Positions 55,401 through 64,000 of a stretch of DNA of 64,000 nt are shown here, piece after piece. The position numbers and the translations under genes are program-made. Under the pieces are notes generated by a model. The model was not told the origin of the DNA. It saw nothing but the letters and a program-made list of their open reading frames with translations, and searched no databases. The DNA lies in assembly GCA_023935145.1 (NCBI GenBank), contig CM043702.1, positions 78,245,320 to 78,309,319 on the forward strand. The letters are read 5' to 3'. The first letter of the stretch is position 1. Each line of letters starts with the position of its first letter. Origin of the DNA: Bretschneidera sinensis. Its lineage: Eukaryota; Streptophyta; Magnoliopsida; Brassicales; Akaniaceae.

Positions 55401-56091
55401 AGTATTGCTTGACCAAATTATGAGGCGGTGCATCCCTGTGGTTCAGATTGATAATGTCTTACATTTTTGTCATAATTCAGTTTGTGGCGGTCACTTTTCT
55501 ATGAAAAAGACTACCGCAAAAATTCTACTGTCTGGATTTTATTTGCCTTCTTTGTTTAAAGACACTAACAATTTCTGTCGTTCTTGTGATAGATGCCAAA
55601 AGCTTGGGGCTTTTTCCCGAAGGCATATGATGATCTGATTGTTGTCATTGAAATATTTGATTTTTTGGGGATCGATTTTATTGGGCCCTTTCCACTTTTC
55701 TTTGAGTATTTATATATCTTGCTTGCAGTGGACTACGTGTCCAAATGGGTGGAGGCTATGGCATGGCGAAACAATGACAGCAACATTGTTGTCAAATTTC
55801 TTAAGGAAAACATTTTTTCCATATTTGGCACGCCTCGAGCTATGATTAGCGATCAAGGCACTCATTTCTATAACTGTTCTTTTAAGGCTTTGATGCGCAG
55901 GTATGGAGTGCAGCAAAAGGTCGCTAACGCCTACCACCCATAGATGAAAGGCCAGGCTAAATTGGCCAACAAATAGGTGAAGCAAATATTGGAGAAGACG
56001 GTGAACCAGAATAGAAAGGATTGATCTTTGTGCCTTTCCGACGCTCTTTGGGCTTACCGTACTACTTACAAGACTAACCTCAGGATGTCTC
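55401..56091 (+). pseudogene. Gypsy C integrase, N-terminal and core parts
   Basis: The zinc domain has FCHNSVCGGHFSMKKTTAKI then NNFCRSCDRCQKLG (H-H-C-C set visible). After a frameshift near 55610 the core follows: FDFLGIDFIGPFPLFFEYLY (first D), VSKWVEAMAWRNND, FGTPRAMISDQGTHFYNCSF (second D), KVANAYHP. In place of the usual G-Q-A-E-x-x-N-R it reads GQAKLANK with stops, so the catalytic glutamate is lost. LWAYRTTYKTNLRMSL then runs into gypsy D at 56092. Integrase inserts element DNA; this one cannot. Confidence 0.9.
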
Positions 56092-57536
56092 TGATTACGC
56101 CCAAAACAGTAACACGGTGTTGTAGTACGCCTTTGGGGTGTCGATTCCACAGGGAGACAAATTAACTATAAAGAAAGATGTAAACTTTAATATGAGACGA
56201 TATAATTAAATTAAATAGAGAATCTGAATTTGATAGTGAAACAATTGTGTAAAATAGATTGTGCAATATAATAAAGGAACAACAAGGATCCAGGAATCCT
56301 CCCTAGGTTCGTTGCTCTAATCCTAACTTGATTCAGTTGTTTTTATCTCGATTGCAAGTTTCACATCCCAAACAGGCAATCGGCAAATATTTAATTGAAG
56401 CACATGTATAAACCCTAATTTGATTGTTATGAGATACTTTTTATTTTTAATTCATGAACACATGATCTATCCTATAAGTTTATCAAGAAACGACAATATA
56501 TCTTTTAATGACAATATTGCAGTAATTGACAAACCTAAAGGCTAGATCTACCGGACTCAATCATACCCAAGTAATCTTGACATAAAGAAAGCATGACTGA
56601 ATTTATATCAAGAAAGAAAGATACAATCACCGGATTAGATGAAATCTTATAATTAGATTAAAAAGTAAATCATAACAATGGTTGAACGTTAAAGCTCTAT
56701 TACAACTGAATCAAATAAGGGAAATAGAAACAACTACACCTAGGGATTCATCCCTTCTCCTTGCTTGGAGATTAGTTAGCCATGGGGCTCATGGTTGCAC
56801 AATGGAAGGAAAGTTGCTGCTCTCTTGAGTTCTCCAGCTTTTTGAATTCCTAATTACAAACCCTAAGTGGTATATTTATAGTACACAAGGCCTAGGGGTG
56901 TTTTAGGGTTTGAACAAGTCATTAAAGACCTAATTAGGGTCTAACTCAGAGTGCATAAAGCTGTGCATGCGCTGCACCATCACTTGGGCGTGGTGCGGCT
57001 CTGTTTTGTTAGGTGCTGGTGCTGTGAGGTGCGGCGCGGATAATCCATGCTGTGGCGCGGGCTGATGCTGATTCAGAAGGTCTGACCTCTTTCTGCTAAA
57101 ATTGCCATACCTTTCTCTAGAGAAATGATTTTAATGAACCGTAAAATCCTCCAGAAATTAGACTTCCAGATCTTTCTAAACATATGTGGCACACTTCCTG
57201 TTCTTTCTACATCAATACAGTTTAATTTGTAAAGATGGTTGATTTGTATGGCAACTCCAGCAACTTAGTGAAAACTCCTTTCTTAGTTTCTCTTCATCTT
57301 GGCTCTTCCGCGACCATTCTTTCGCTTGAATGTTCAATGGAACTTCGTGTTTTAAAATGATGATAGCTCTTCCATCTCTTTTAACTCAAGATACCTGAAA
57401 AATGCACTGAAATAAATTAATGCTTCAAAAATACCACTTTAGAGTTGTTAATGAACAAAAATGCAATTAAGACCTAAATCAACCCTAAAGTGCTAATAAA
57501 TAAGTACGATTATAATGCATTTTATGGCTCTTATCA
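56092..57536 (-). repeat. 3' LTR of gypsy D
   Basis: 1445 bp. TATA box (TATAAATA on the minus strand) at 56871-56880. GGTGCGGCGCGG-type repeats at about 57030-57062. It matches 62531-63960 with scattered differences: I count roughly a dozen in the first 245 bp. Confidence 0.93.
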
Positions 57537-57572
57537 CAACCCCCAACTAGCTTATTGCTAGTCCCTAGCAAT
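57537..57572 (-). other. Gypsy D polypurine tract and hairpin
   Basis: On the minus strand, AAGCTAGTTGGGGGTTG abuts the LTR, preceded by the perfect inverted repeat ATTGCTA-GGGAC-TAGCAAT (57554-57572). Confidence 0.8.
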
Positions 57573-59774
57573 TCAAGCTAGAACAAGAGATGAATTTATT
57601 TGGTGGGAATCAAATTTTATGAAAAGCAATATTAGTGTCAACCAAGAGTAATTCACTTTTTGTCTCAAAAATTACATATAATGTACGGCACATAGAATCA
57701 TTAAATTTCACCTAAGTCCAAAAGTAATCCAAACATCAATCTTAAAATTGTTTTTGACTCTTAACATCCATCTTACCACAATCCATTAATCCGAACGCCC
57801 GGATGATTTTATGCACAACATTCATGAATACAAGTCTTGGCCTCTAAAAACATAACAAATTGTGTGACATCAATCACATAAACAAGCTCCATAGGCTTAT
57901 TTTTCAAATCATTCTCCACTATTGTAGAAAAATCACACTTCACTGGATCAATAGGTCTTTAATAAGCTTGTAATGTTAGGCCAAGGTAAAGGTTAAGGAA
58001 GAACGGGAAGGATTTGCAAGTAAAAGAACTTAATCTCTTAGCTTTAAACATATCCACTTTCAAGCACTAGATAAATTTACTTCAATGCTCAATTCCTTTA
58101 ACCATTTTTTATAAGAGCATATCTCTTGACAAGTCACCATTTTTCTTTTCTTTTTCTTCTTTCTTTGCCATACTTCTTTTCTTTTTCTGTTTTCTTTTCT
58201 GTTTTTTTTGGCAAATACCCATTCACCTCTTTTTTTCTCATTTTCTTTTTCTTTTCTTTTCCACAACCCCCAACTTATCTTCTTTAATATACTTGAGTTA
58301 TGGTTTTTCATATTTCCATCCTTACTCCTCTTAAGTGCTTCTCAACAAATGTGTACAACTAAGTTCTTTTAAAAGAAGGGTAAGGATAAAATATTTCTAG
58401 GCTCATAAGGGTAAGTAAATGGGTTTTTGAAAGAAACAAGGCTCAAATTTTTTTTCAAGAAAAATGGCTCAAATAGGTGACTAGTGATATATATTGCAAG
58501 GGAAGGTTTGAAAGGCTCAAATTATTCAAAAATGGCCTATATCATATCCTCAGTAGTGTGCATTCTAGGAATTCGCCTCAAGTAATTATCAAATAAGTTC
58601 TAGAGTTTGTTGAGACCGCAAAAATATTCACAAACAATCACACATAAAACTTTTCTAGATGTTTTAGACTAATCATTCAATCTTACCACAAACTAGAGTT
58701 TCAAACCAAATCAAGATTGACACTTAAATTATTCTCAAACCGAAACAGAATTTAACTTCTTCTACATGCTATCTATTATCTCAATTAAGTTCATATCATT
58801 GACATGTGAATTAACTCTAAGGCTAACATAAAGCATGCTTAAAACAAAAGATACGGAAAATGACACCAGCAGTTTAATGAAAGGCAAGTAAAGGCAAATC
58901 ATATGTTTCCTCCACCCCCAACTAAGGCAAATCATATGTTTCCTCCACCCCAACTTAAAATTTACATTGACCTCAATGTGAAAGAGAAAGTAAAGGAAAC
59001 TCCCCTTGGGTAAGCATAAGTGCACAGCAGCTGAAAGCAGTGCATCTCCATTTGAACTGTATGCTATACTTTTTGTTAAAAGGTTGATCTGCAAAAGAGA
59101 ATAAACAAAAAGAAAGCAATGATGGTCTACTATGAAGAATCCCACCATACGTTAGCACATGAACTTGGAAAGAAAAAAATGAAATTAAAAATAAAGTATG
59201 AAAAATAATGAAAAGGAAAACACATTGAAAGATAGAGTAGTGAGTCGATAGAAAAATATAAAATAAAAGAGAGGGAAACAAAATGAAGAAATTTGGAGTA
59301 AAAGTGAGGAGGAGAAGTGCAGATAGTAGAGTTGGGTATTTTAAAAGGATTTGGGCTTGGGTAGGAGGCGCGGCGCAGGCTAGGCCTTGGTCTATACACG
59401 GGCAGGAGGCGCAGCGGGGGCTGGGCCGTGGTCTCGCGTTTCTGTGGGGTGCGGCGCTGGTTAGGGCGAGGCGCGGCGCGACCTGGGCCTAGCTTGTGCA
59501 CACACTGTGAGGCGCAGCGCAGGCCTGGGCGAGGCGCAGCGTGGGCTGAGGCGTGCTGGGCTAGTGGGCGTGCATTTCTGTGGGGCGTGGCGTGGGCCAA
59601 GGTGAGGCGCGGCGTGACCTAGGCCTTTGCTGCTCCAAAAACAAATGTTGTTTGCTTGCCAAAAATAAAATTGGAATTAGCCAAATAAAAAATAATAATA
59701 ATAATAATAATTAATTGAAGCCAAAAAATTAAAAATTAAAATACTCATAAAAAATCAAAATAAAATGACATGTT
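57573..59774 (-). other. Gypsy D 3' noncoding region
   Basis: About 2.2 kb without a supported gene. The first 1.4 kb parallels gypsy E 47680-49046. A 30-bp partial tandem repeat around CATATGTTTCCTCCACCCC lies at 58899-58949, followed by ACATTGACCTCAATGTGAAAG (58961-58981), the D version of the family's ACATTGAGGACAATG motif. The GC-rich block 59360-59630 and a short TAA repeat near 59690-59710 follow. Confidence 0.75.
59360..59630. repeat. GC-rich degenerate repeat block in gypsy D
   Basis: Repeated GAGGCGCGGCGC, GAGGCGCAGCG and GGGCCTAG/GGGCTGGGCC-type pieces in an otherwise AT-rich element. Unit length is irregular (about 40-75 bp). Open frames across it are compositional and not called. 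Confidence 0.75.
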
Positions 59775-61104
59775 GTGGGTTGCCTCCCATGAACGCTAAG
59801 TTTTATGTCTTTAGCCAGACGTTGCACCACTCTCACTACTGGCCTCATTGTGGTGCTGAAGATGAGGCTCCAATTTAATGGCCTTAATGCTAATCTTTTG
59901 GCAAGGAATACTTAAAGTCCACCGCATATGGCTCACGTGTTCTTGGTGTTGCCCACTCACTATCAGCAGTAGGGTATTTGGTTCTCGCATCCATGTGACT
60001 TCTCTCAAGTGATTCCTCAAAGCATGGTTGCCATGATTTCTTAATAAATTCCTGTGACTTATCAAAAATATCAACAACATTAACGGCACGGGAATAAATT
60101 AAAGAATCATCGAACTTAAAATTATTAGGAGGGAATTCCAATTTATCTTTAGTGTGCTCATCCTCCAAATTGAGCTTATCAACCATGTAAGTATTGACAC
60201 TCTCATCCTCTTCATGTGGCTGTTTTGAGACTCGGAAAACATTTACCTCTAAAGTTCTATTTCCAAATGATAATGTGATTAGGCCATTCCTACAATTAAT
60301 GAGGGCATTGGCAGTGGCAAGGAATGGTCTTCCAAGTATCAAATGAATTTTGGACTCCATGTTTATAATAGAAACATTATCTAAAACCAAAAAATCAACA
60401 GGATAGTAGAAATTATCAATTTGCAACAAAACATCTTCTACAATGCCTCTTGGTTTTCTTACCGATCTATCCGCTAATTGAAGTACCACGGAGGTTGGTT
60501 TGATCTCACCTAGACCAAGCTGCAAGTACATGGAGTATGGCATGAGGTTCACACTAGCACCCAAATCTAGCAATGCTTGGCCACAAGATTTGTTTCCAAT
60601 TTGACAAGCCACTGTTGGACAGCCCGGATCTTTATATTTGGGCAGTGTCTTGTTGTCAATTATTGCACTTGCTTGCTCTATTAGGAATGCCATCTTCTTC
60701 ACATGGTGCCTCTTCTTGAGTGTGCATAGATCCTTGATGACTTTTGCATAGTTGGAAATCTGTTTTATAACATGAAGAAGAGGGAGGTTAATTTTAACAT
60801 GCTGAAGTTGTTCAAGAATCTCACCTTTTGACGCTGAATTTATCTCCTTAGGTTTAAGGAGTGCTTGAGGGAAAGGCACCGGTGGGCGATAAACATCACA
60901 GGCCTCTTGTTCCTTGGGGGTTTCATCCTTGTTGCTCAAGTTTGATGGTAGAGTGGGACCATCAATTTTCTTATCGCTACGGGTGATTATGGCATTAACC
61001 TCTTTAATATTTTGATTTCCAGGATTGGAGGTTTGTGCCATTATGTTGTCCCCTTGGATTTTGTTGTAGCTGCGAAGGAAACTGTCCTTGCTCTTGAATC
61101 GCAA
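59775..61104 (-). pseudogene. Gypsy D protease region and tail
   Basis: A 404-codon open frame (61104-59890). N-terminal linker with NIKEVNAIITRSDKKIDGPT and VPFPQALLKPKE, then INLPLLHVIKQISNYAKVIK. The protease follows: QALLDLGASVNLMPYSMYLQ (D-L-G-A active site, about 60582-60555), IVEDVLLQIDNFYYPVDFLV, LILGRPFLATANALINCRNG and LSFGNRTLEVNVFRVSKQP. It ends soon after with SWQPCFEESLERSHMDART. Beyond it lies the short conserved tail DNA (AAACTTAGCGTTCATGGGAG on the minus strand, 59805-59780). It would cleave gag. The protease part is intact, but the frame is joined to gag by a frameshift. Confidence 0.88.
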
Positions 61105-62322
61105 AGAAACTAGTCAACTTAGTGAGTTTGCTCTTTATCTCCTTTTGTTCCACTTTGATCCCTTGTTGCTCCTCTAACAGCTGTTGATTTATTTTGCCTT
61201 GATCTTCCACATTCTTGGCATGTACCTGCATAAATGACTTAAACATATCTTCCAAAGGTAAAGATTATTGAGGTGCATTATATGAAGTTGCTTCCGATTG
61301 CCATTGGGTACTAGAGTGGGCAGGAGGTTGTGTATTGGGTTTCCAATTAAAATTTGGGTGATTTTTCCAACCGGGATTGTAGGTGTTAGAGTAGGGTGAG
61401 TGTGGTTTCCCAAAGGGTATACCTACAGCATAACACTCTTCCTTCATCTCAAAATAAATTGGACAATCCTTAGGTAAATGATCTACCCCATTACACATGA
61501 AACAAGGCTCATAGGACTCTACCCTAGCAATCAGTTCAGGAGCCCTAGCATTTCTAGTTTTTAAGGCTTCAATTTCCTTAGTTAGGGCCTCTAAACGGGC
61601 TTTAAGGTTATCCTCTTCCTTAAGTTGATAAATCCCAGCAGGTTGATTTCTCCTAGTGCTTTCCATGGCATTTGGTCCTGTCCAAGTGTAGGATTTTTCT
61701 GATAGGTCATCTAGGAAATCTATGGCTTGGTCGGGATCTTTTTGAAGAAAATCCCCATTGCACATCATTTCTATGAACTGCTTTTCTCTACTTAGGAGTC
61801 CATCATAGAAATAACTACCCGCCAACTCTCATACACATGGTGTGGACAAGAATTCAACAGGTCCTTGAAACGTTCCCAAACTTGATATAAGGTTTCGCTC
61901 TCTTTTTGTGCAAAGTTTGAGATTTGTCTCTTGAGGTTATTGGTCTTATGGGTTGGGAAGTGTTTTTGGAAGAAAACTCGTGTCATCTCATCCCAACTAC
62001 CTATGGACCTAGGCCTTAACGAGTACAGCCAAGCCTTGGCTTTTTCCTTAAGTGAAAAAGGAAGAAACCTAAGTTTAACGGTGTCTATCATATCAGCCCT
62101 ACTGTGAAAAGTTGTTACTCCTTCCTCAAATTCCCTAATGTGGACATAGAGGTTTTCATTCTCAAACCCATAGAAGATTGGTAGCAACTGGATCATGCTC
62201 GGCTTAAAATCAGGTTGTTGAACATTAGGGGGGAACATGATACAAGATGGGGTGGCCGTTCGGCTAGGGTGCAAGTAGTCTTTAAATGTCCTAGCAACAA
62301 TTTCATTGTGATTTTCGGCCAT
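61070..62322 (-). pseudogene. Gypsy D gag
   Basis: ATG at 62322, MAENHNEIVARTFKDYLHPS, then TATPSCIMFPPN, FKPSMIQLLPIFYGFENENL, YVHIREFEEGVTTFHSRADM, WLYSLRPRSIGSWDEMTRVF and FKDLLNSCPHHVYESWR. A frameshift near 61830 leads to SYFYDGLLSREKQFIEMMCN, AYTWTGP-type YTWTGPNAMESTRRNQPAGI, an intact knuckle CFMCNGVDHLPKDC (about 61503-61462) and SNTYNPGWKNHPNFNW. A TAA at about 61266 and a frameshift near 61070 separate it from protease. The shell domain and knuckle are otherwise whole. Confidence 0.9.
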
Positions 62323-62507
62323 GTTAGGGGAAATAAATTAAACAGAAAGAAAATAAATAAATAAATAAATTTAAAAAAAATCAAAACAAAGAACAAAGAA
62401 CAAAAAAATATAAAAAATCAGAAAATCAAGACTTCAAGACTTCAAGAAAGGAACGATATTACCGTTTTGTCTCAAAGTTGACAATCTTTCTTGTTTGTAA
62501 GCGCGTC

Positions 62508-62530
62508 TCCCCGGCAACGATGCCAAAATT
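62508..62530 (-). other. Primer binding site of gypsy D
   Basis: The minus strand reads TGGCATCGTTGCCGGGGA just inside the 5' LTR, close to the tRNA-Asp type used by Athila-like elements. Confidence 0.85.
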
Positions 62531-63960
62531 TGATTACGCCCAAAACAGTAACGCGGTGTTGTAGTACGGCTTTGAGGTGTCGATTCCACAGGGAGACATA
62601 TTAACTATAAAGAAAGATGTAAACTTTAATGTGAGACGATATAATTAAATTAAATGTAGAATCTGAATTTGATAGTGAAACAATTGTGTAAAATAGATTA
62701 TGAAATATAATAAAGGAACAACAAGGACCCAGGAATCCTCCCTAGGTTCGTTGCTCTAATCCTAACTTGATTCAATTGTTTTTATCTCGATTGCAAGTTT
62801 CACATCCCAAACAGGCAATCGGCAAATATTTAATTGAAGCACATGTATAAACCCTAATTTGATTGTTATGAGATACTTTTTATTTTTAATTCATGAACAC
62901 ATGATCTATCCTATAAGTTTATCAAGAAACGACAATATATCTTTTAATGACAATATTGCAGTAATGGACAAACCTAAAGGCTAGATCTACCGGACTCAAT
63001 CATACCCAAGTAATCTTGACATAAAGAAAGCATGATTGAATTTATATCAAGAAAGAAAGATACAATCACCGGATTAGATGAAATCTTATAATTAGATTAA
63101 AAAATAAATCATAACAATGTTTGAACGTTAAAGCTCTATTACAACTTAATCAAATAAGGGAAATAGAAACAACTATACCTAGGGATTCATCTTTTCTCCT
63201 TGCTTGGAGATTAGTTAGCCATGGGGCTCATGGTTGCACAATGGAAGGAAAGTTGCTGCTCTCTTGAGTTCTCCAGCTTTTTGAATTCCTAATTACAAAC
63301 CCTAAGTGGTATATTAATAGTACACAAGGCCTAGGGGTGTTTTAGGGTTTCAACAAGTCATTAAAGACCTAATTAGGGTCTAACTCGGAGTGCATAAGGC
63401 TGTGCGCATGCTGCACCATCACTTGGGCGCGGTGCGGCTCTGTTTTGTTAAGTCAGGTGCTGGTGCTGTGAGGTGCGGCGCGGGCTGATGCTGATTCAGA
63501 AGGTCTGACCTCTGTCTACTAAAATTGCCATAACTTTCTCTAGAGAAATGGTTTTAATGAACCGTAAAATCCTCCAGAAATTAGACTTCCAGATCTTTCT
63601 ATGCATGTGTGGCACACTTCCTGGTTATTTCTACATCAATACAGTTTAATTTGTAAAGATGGTTGATTTGTATGGCAACTCCAGCAACTTAGTGAAAACT
63701 CCTTTCTTAGTTTCTCTTCATCTTGGCTCTTCTGCGACCATTCTTTCGCTTAAGTGTTCAATGGAACTTCATGTTTTAAAATGATGATAGCTCTTCCATC
63801 TCTTTTAACTCAAGATACCTGAAAAATGCACCGAAATAAATTAATGCTTCAAAAATACCACTTTAGAGTTGTTAATGAATAAAAATGCAATTAAGACCTA
63901 AATCAACCCTAAAATGCTAATAAATAAGTACGATTATAATGCATTTGATGGCTTGTATCA
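62531..63960 (-). repeat. 5' LTR of gypsy D
   Basis: 1430 bp. The promoter TATA box is altered: the minus strand has CTATTAATATAC (63310-63319) where the 3' LTR has CTATAAATATAC. About 21 bp present at 57040-57060 in the partner are missing here, between GGCGCGG repeats. ATCTC duplication follows. Confidence 0.93.
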
Positions 63961-64000
63961 ATCTCCGTACTGGCTTGTCTATGGAAAAGCTTGCCATCTA
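63961..64000 (+). pseudogene. Gypsy C integrase resumes
   Basis: After the ATCTC duplication, codons for SPYWLVYGKACH-like sequence continue the integrase C-terminal part that was cut at 56091. The window ends here. Confidence 0.85.

Larger units (their letters stand above)
56092..63960 (-). mobile_element. Non-autonomous Ty3/gypsy element D
   Basis: Minus-strand element, 7.9 kb, LTRs at 56092-57536 (3') and 62531-63960 (5'), flanked by GTCTC (56087-56091) and ATCTC (63961-63965). It interrupts gypsy C integrase at an R-M-S-L/S-P-Y-x-L-V-Y-G segment. It has a primer site, gag, a near-complete protease, the conserved tail and a long 3' noncoding region. Reverse transcriptase, RNase H and integrase are absent. 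Gag and LTR ends place it in the same family as gypsy E and close to gypsy C gag. Confidence 0.93.
36888..64000 (+). mobile_element. Autonomous-type Ty3/gypsy element C (Athila/Tat), extends past window
   Basis: Plus-strand element with 5' LTR, primer site, gag, protease, reverse transcriptase, RNase H and integrase. It is split by copia F inside reverse transcriptase (41228/54167) and by gypsy D inside integrase (56091/63961). The 3' LTR lies beyond 64000. All enzyme domains are recognisable, making it the only gypsy here with a complete set, but stops and an altered integrase glutamate show it is dead. It is inserted in pararetrovirus B. Confidence 0.88.

Noticed and set aside
59130..59622. 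Pro/Arg/Ala-rich or Gly/Trp-rich small genes in the GC-rich block
   Set aside because: Produced by GAGGCGCGGCG-type repeats; no start context, domain or conservation with gypsy E.
1..64000. A host gene, tRNA, rRNA or intact novel system
   Set aside because: Every supported coding region belongs to a virus-derived or transposable element; no cloverleaf tRNA or rRNA block was recognised by eye, though a covariance-model scan would be the decisive test.

Overview
The window looks like heterochromatic, repeat-rich DNA from a flowering plant, probably a eudicot with a large genome. The evidence is the mix of plant-type elements: an endogenous pararetrovirus (Caulimoviridae, florendovirus-like), Athila/Tat-type Ty3/gypsy elements, Ty1/copia elements, a plant L1-type LINE and a CACTA transposon. 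I found no intact host gene, tRNA, rRNA or CRISPR array. Almost every base after 5.5 kb can be assigned to a mobile element, and nearly all coding regions carry stops or frameshifts.

Layout. 1-345: AT-rich flank. 346-5015: an exceptional 4.7-kb degenerate CTT/TTC (GAA/AAG) polypyrimidine tract. 5.5-8.0 kb, minus strand: a decayed CACTA TNP2 transposase. 8.07-9.69 kb: two copies of a pararetroviral promoter region facing each other, enclosing a purine tract and an exon of a Transposase_24 (Ptta/En/Spm) protein. 9.2-33.7 kb, minus strand: one pararetrovirus copy (A) split into three pieces. One split (11.2-23.1 kb) holds gypsy A, which is itself split inside its reverse transcriptase by gypsy B (11486-18073). 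The other split (25.0-32.7 kb) holds a truncated copia (G) joined to a 3'-truncated LINE. 33.7-36.9 kb, minus strand: a second pararetrovirus copy (B) lying head-to-tail with copy A.

From 36888 to the right edge, pararetrovirus B is interrupted by gypsy C (plus strand). Gypsy C is interrupted in its reverse transcriptase by copia F (41229-54161) and in its integrase by gypsy D (56092-63960, minus). Copia F is interrupted in its integrase by gypsy E (44056-50560) and in its 3' LTR by a shrunken solo LTR (53150-53702). This is a four-level nest: pararetrovirus > gypsy C > copia F > gypsy E. Target-site duplications support the order: ATACA for B, CATTT for F, GGTAG for E, GTCTC/ATCTC for D and GATCA/GGTCA for the solo LTR.

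Gypsy B, D and E each have two LTRs, a tRNA primer site, gag (with a whole or partial protease in B and D), a conserved 3' region and a polypurine tract, but no reverse transcriptase or integrase. They look like non-autonomous gag-bearing elements that would rely on enzymes from autonomous relatives such as gypsy C. Most notable regulatory signals: a conserved inverted repeat exactly 17 nt from the 3' LTR in B, D and E; three tandem matches to the plant snRNA upstream element in the gypsy A LTR; and short CpG-rich repeat arrays in the LTRs of every family present.
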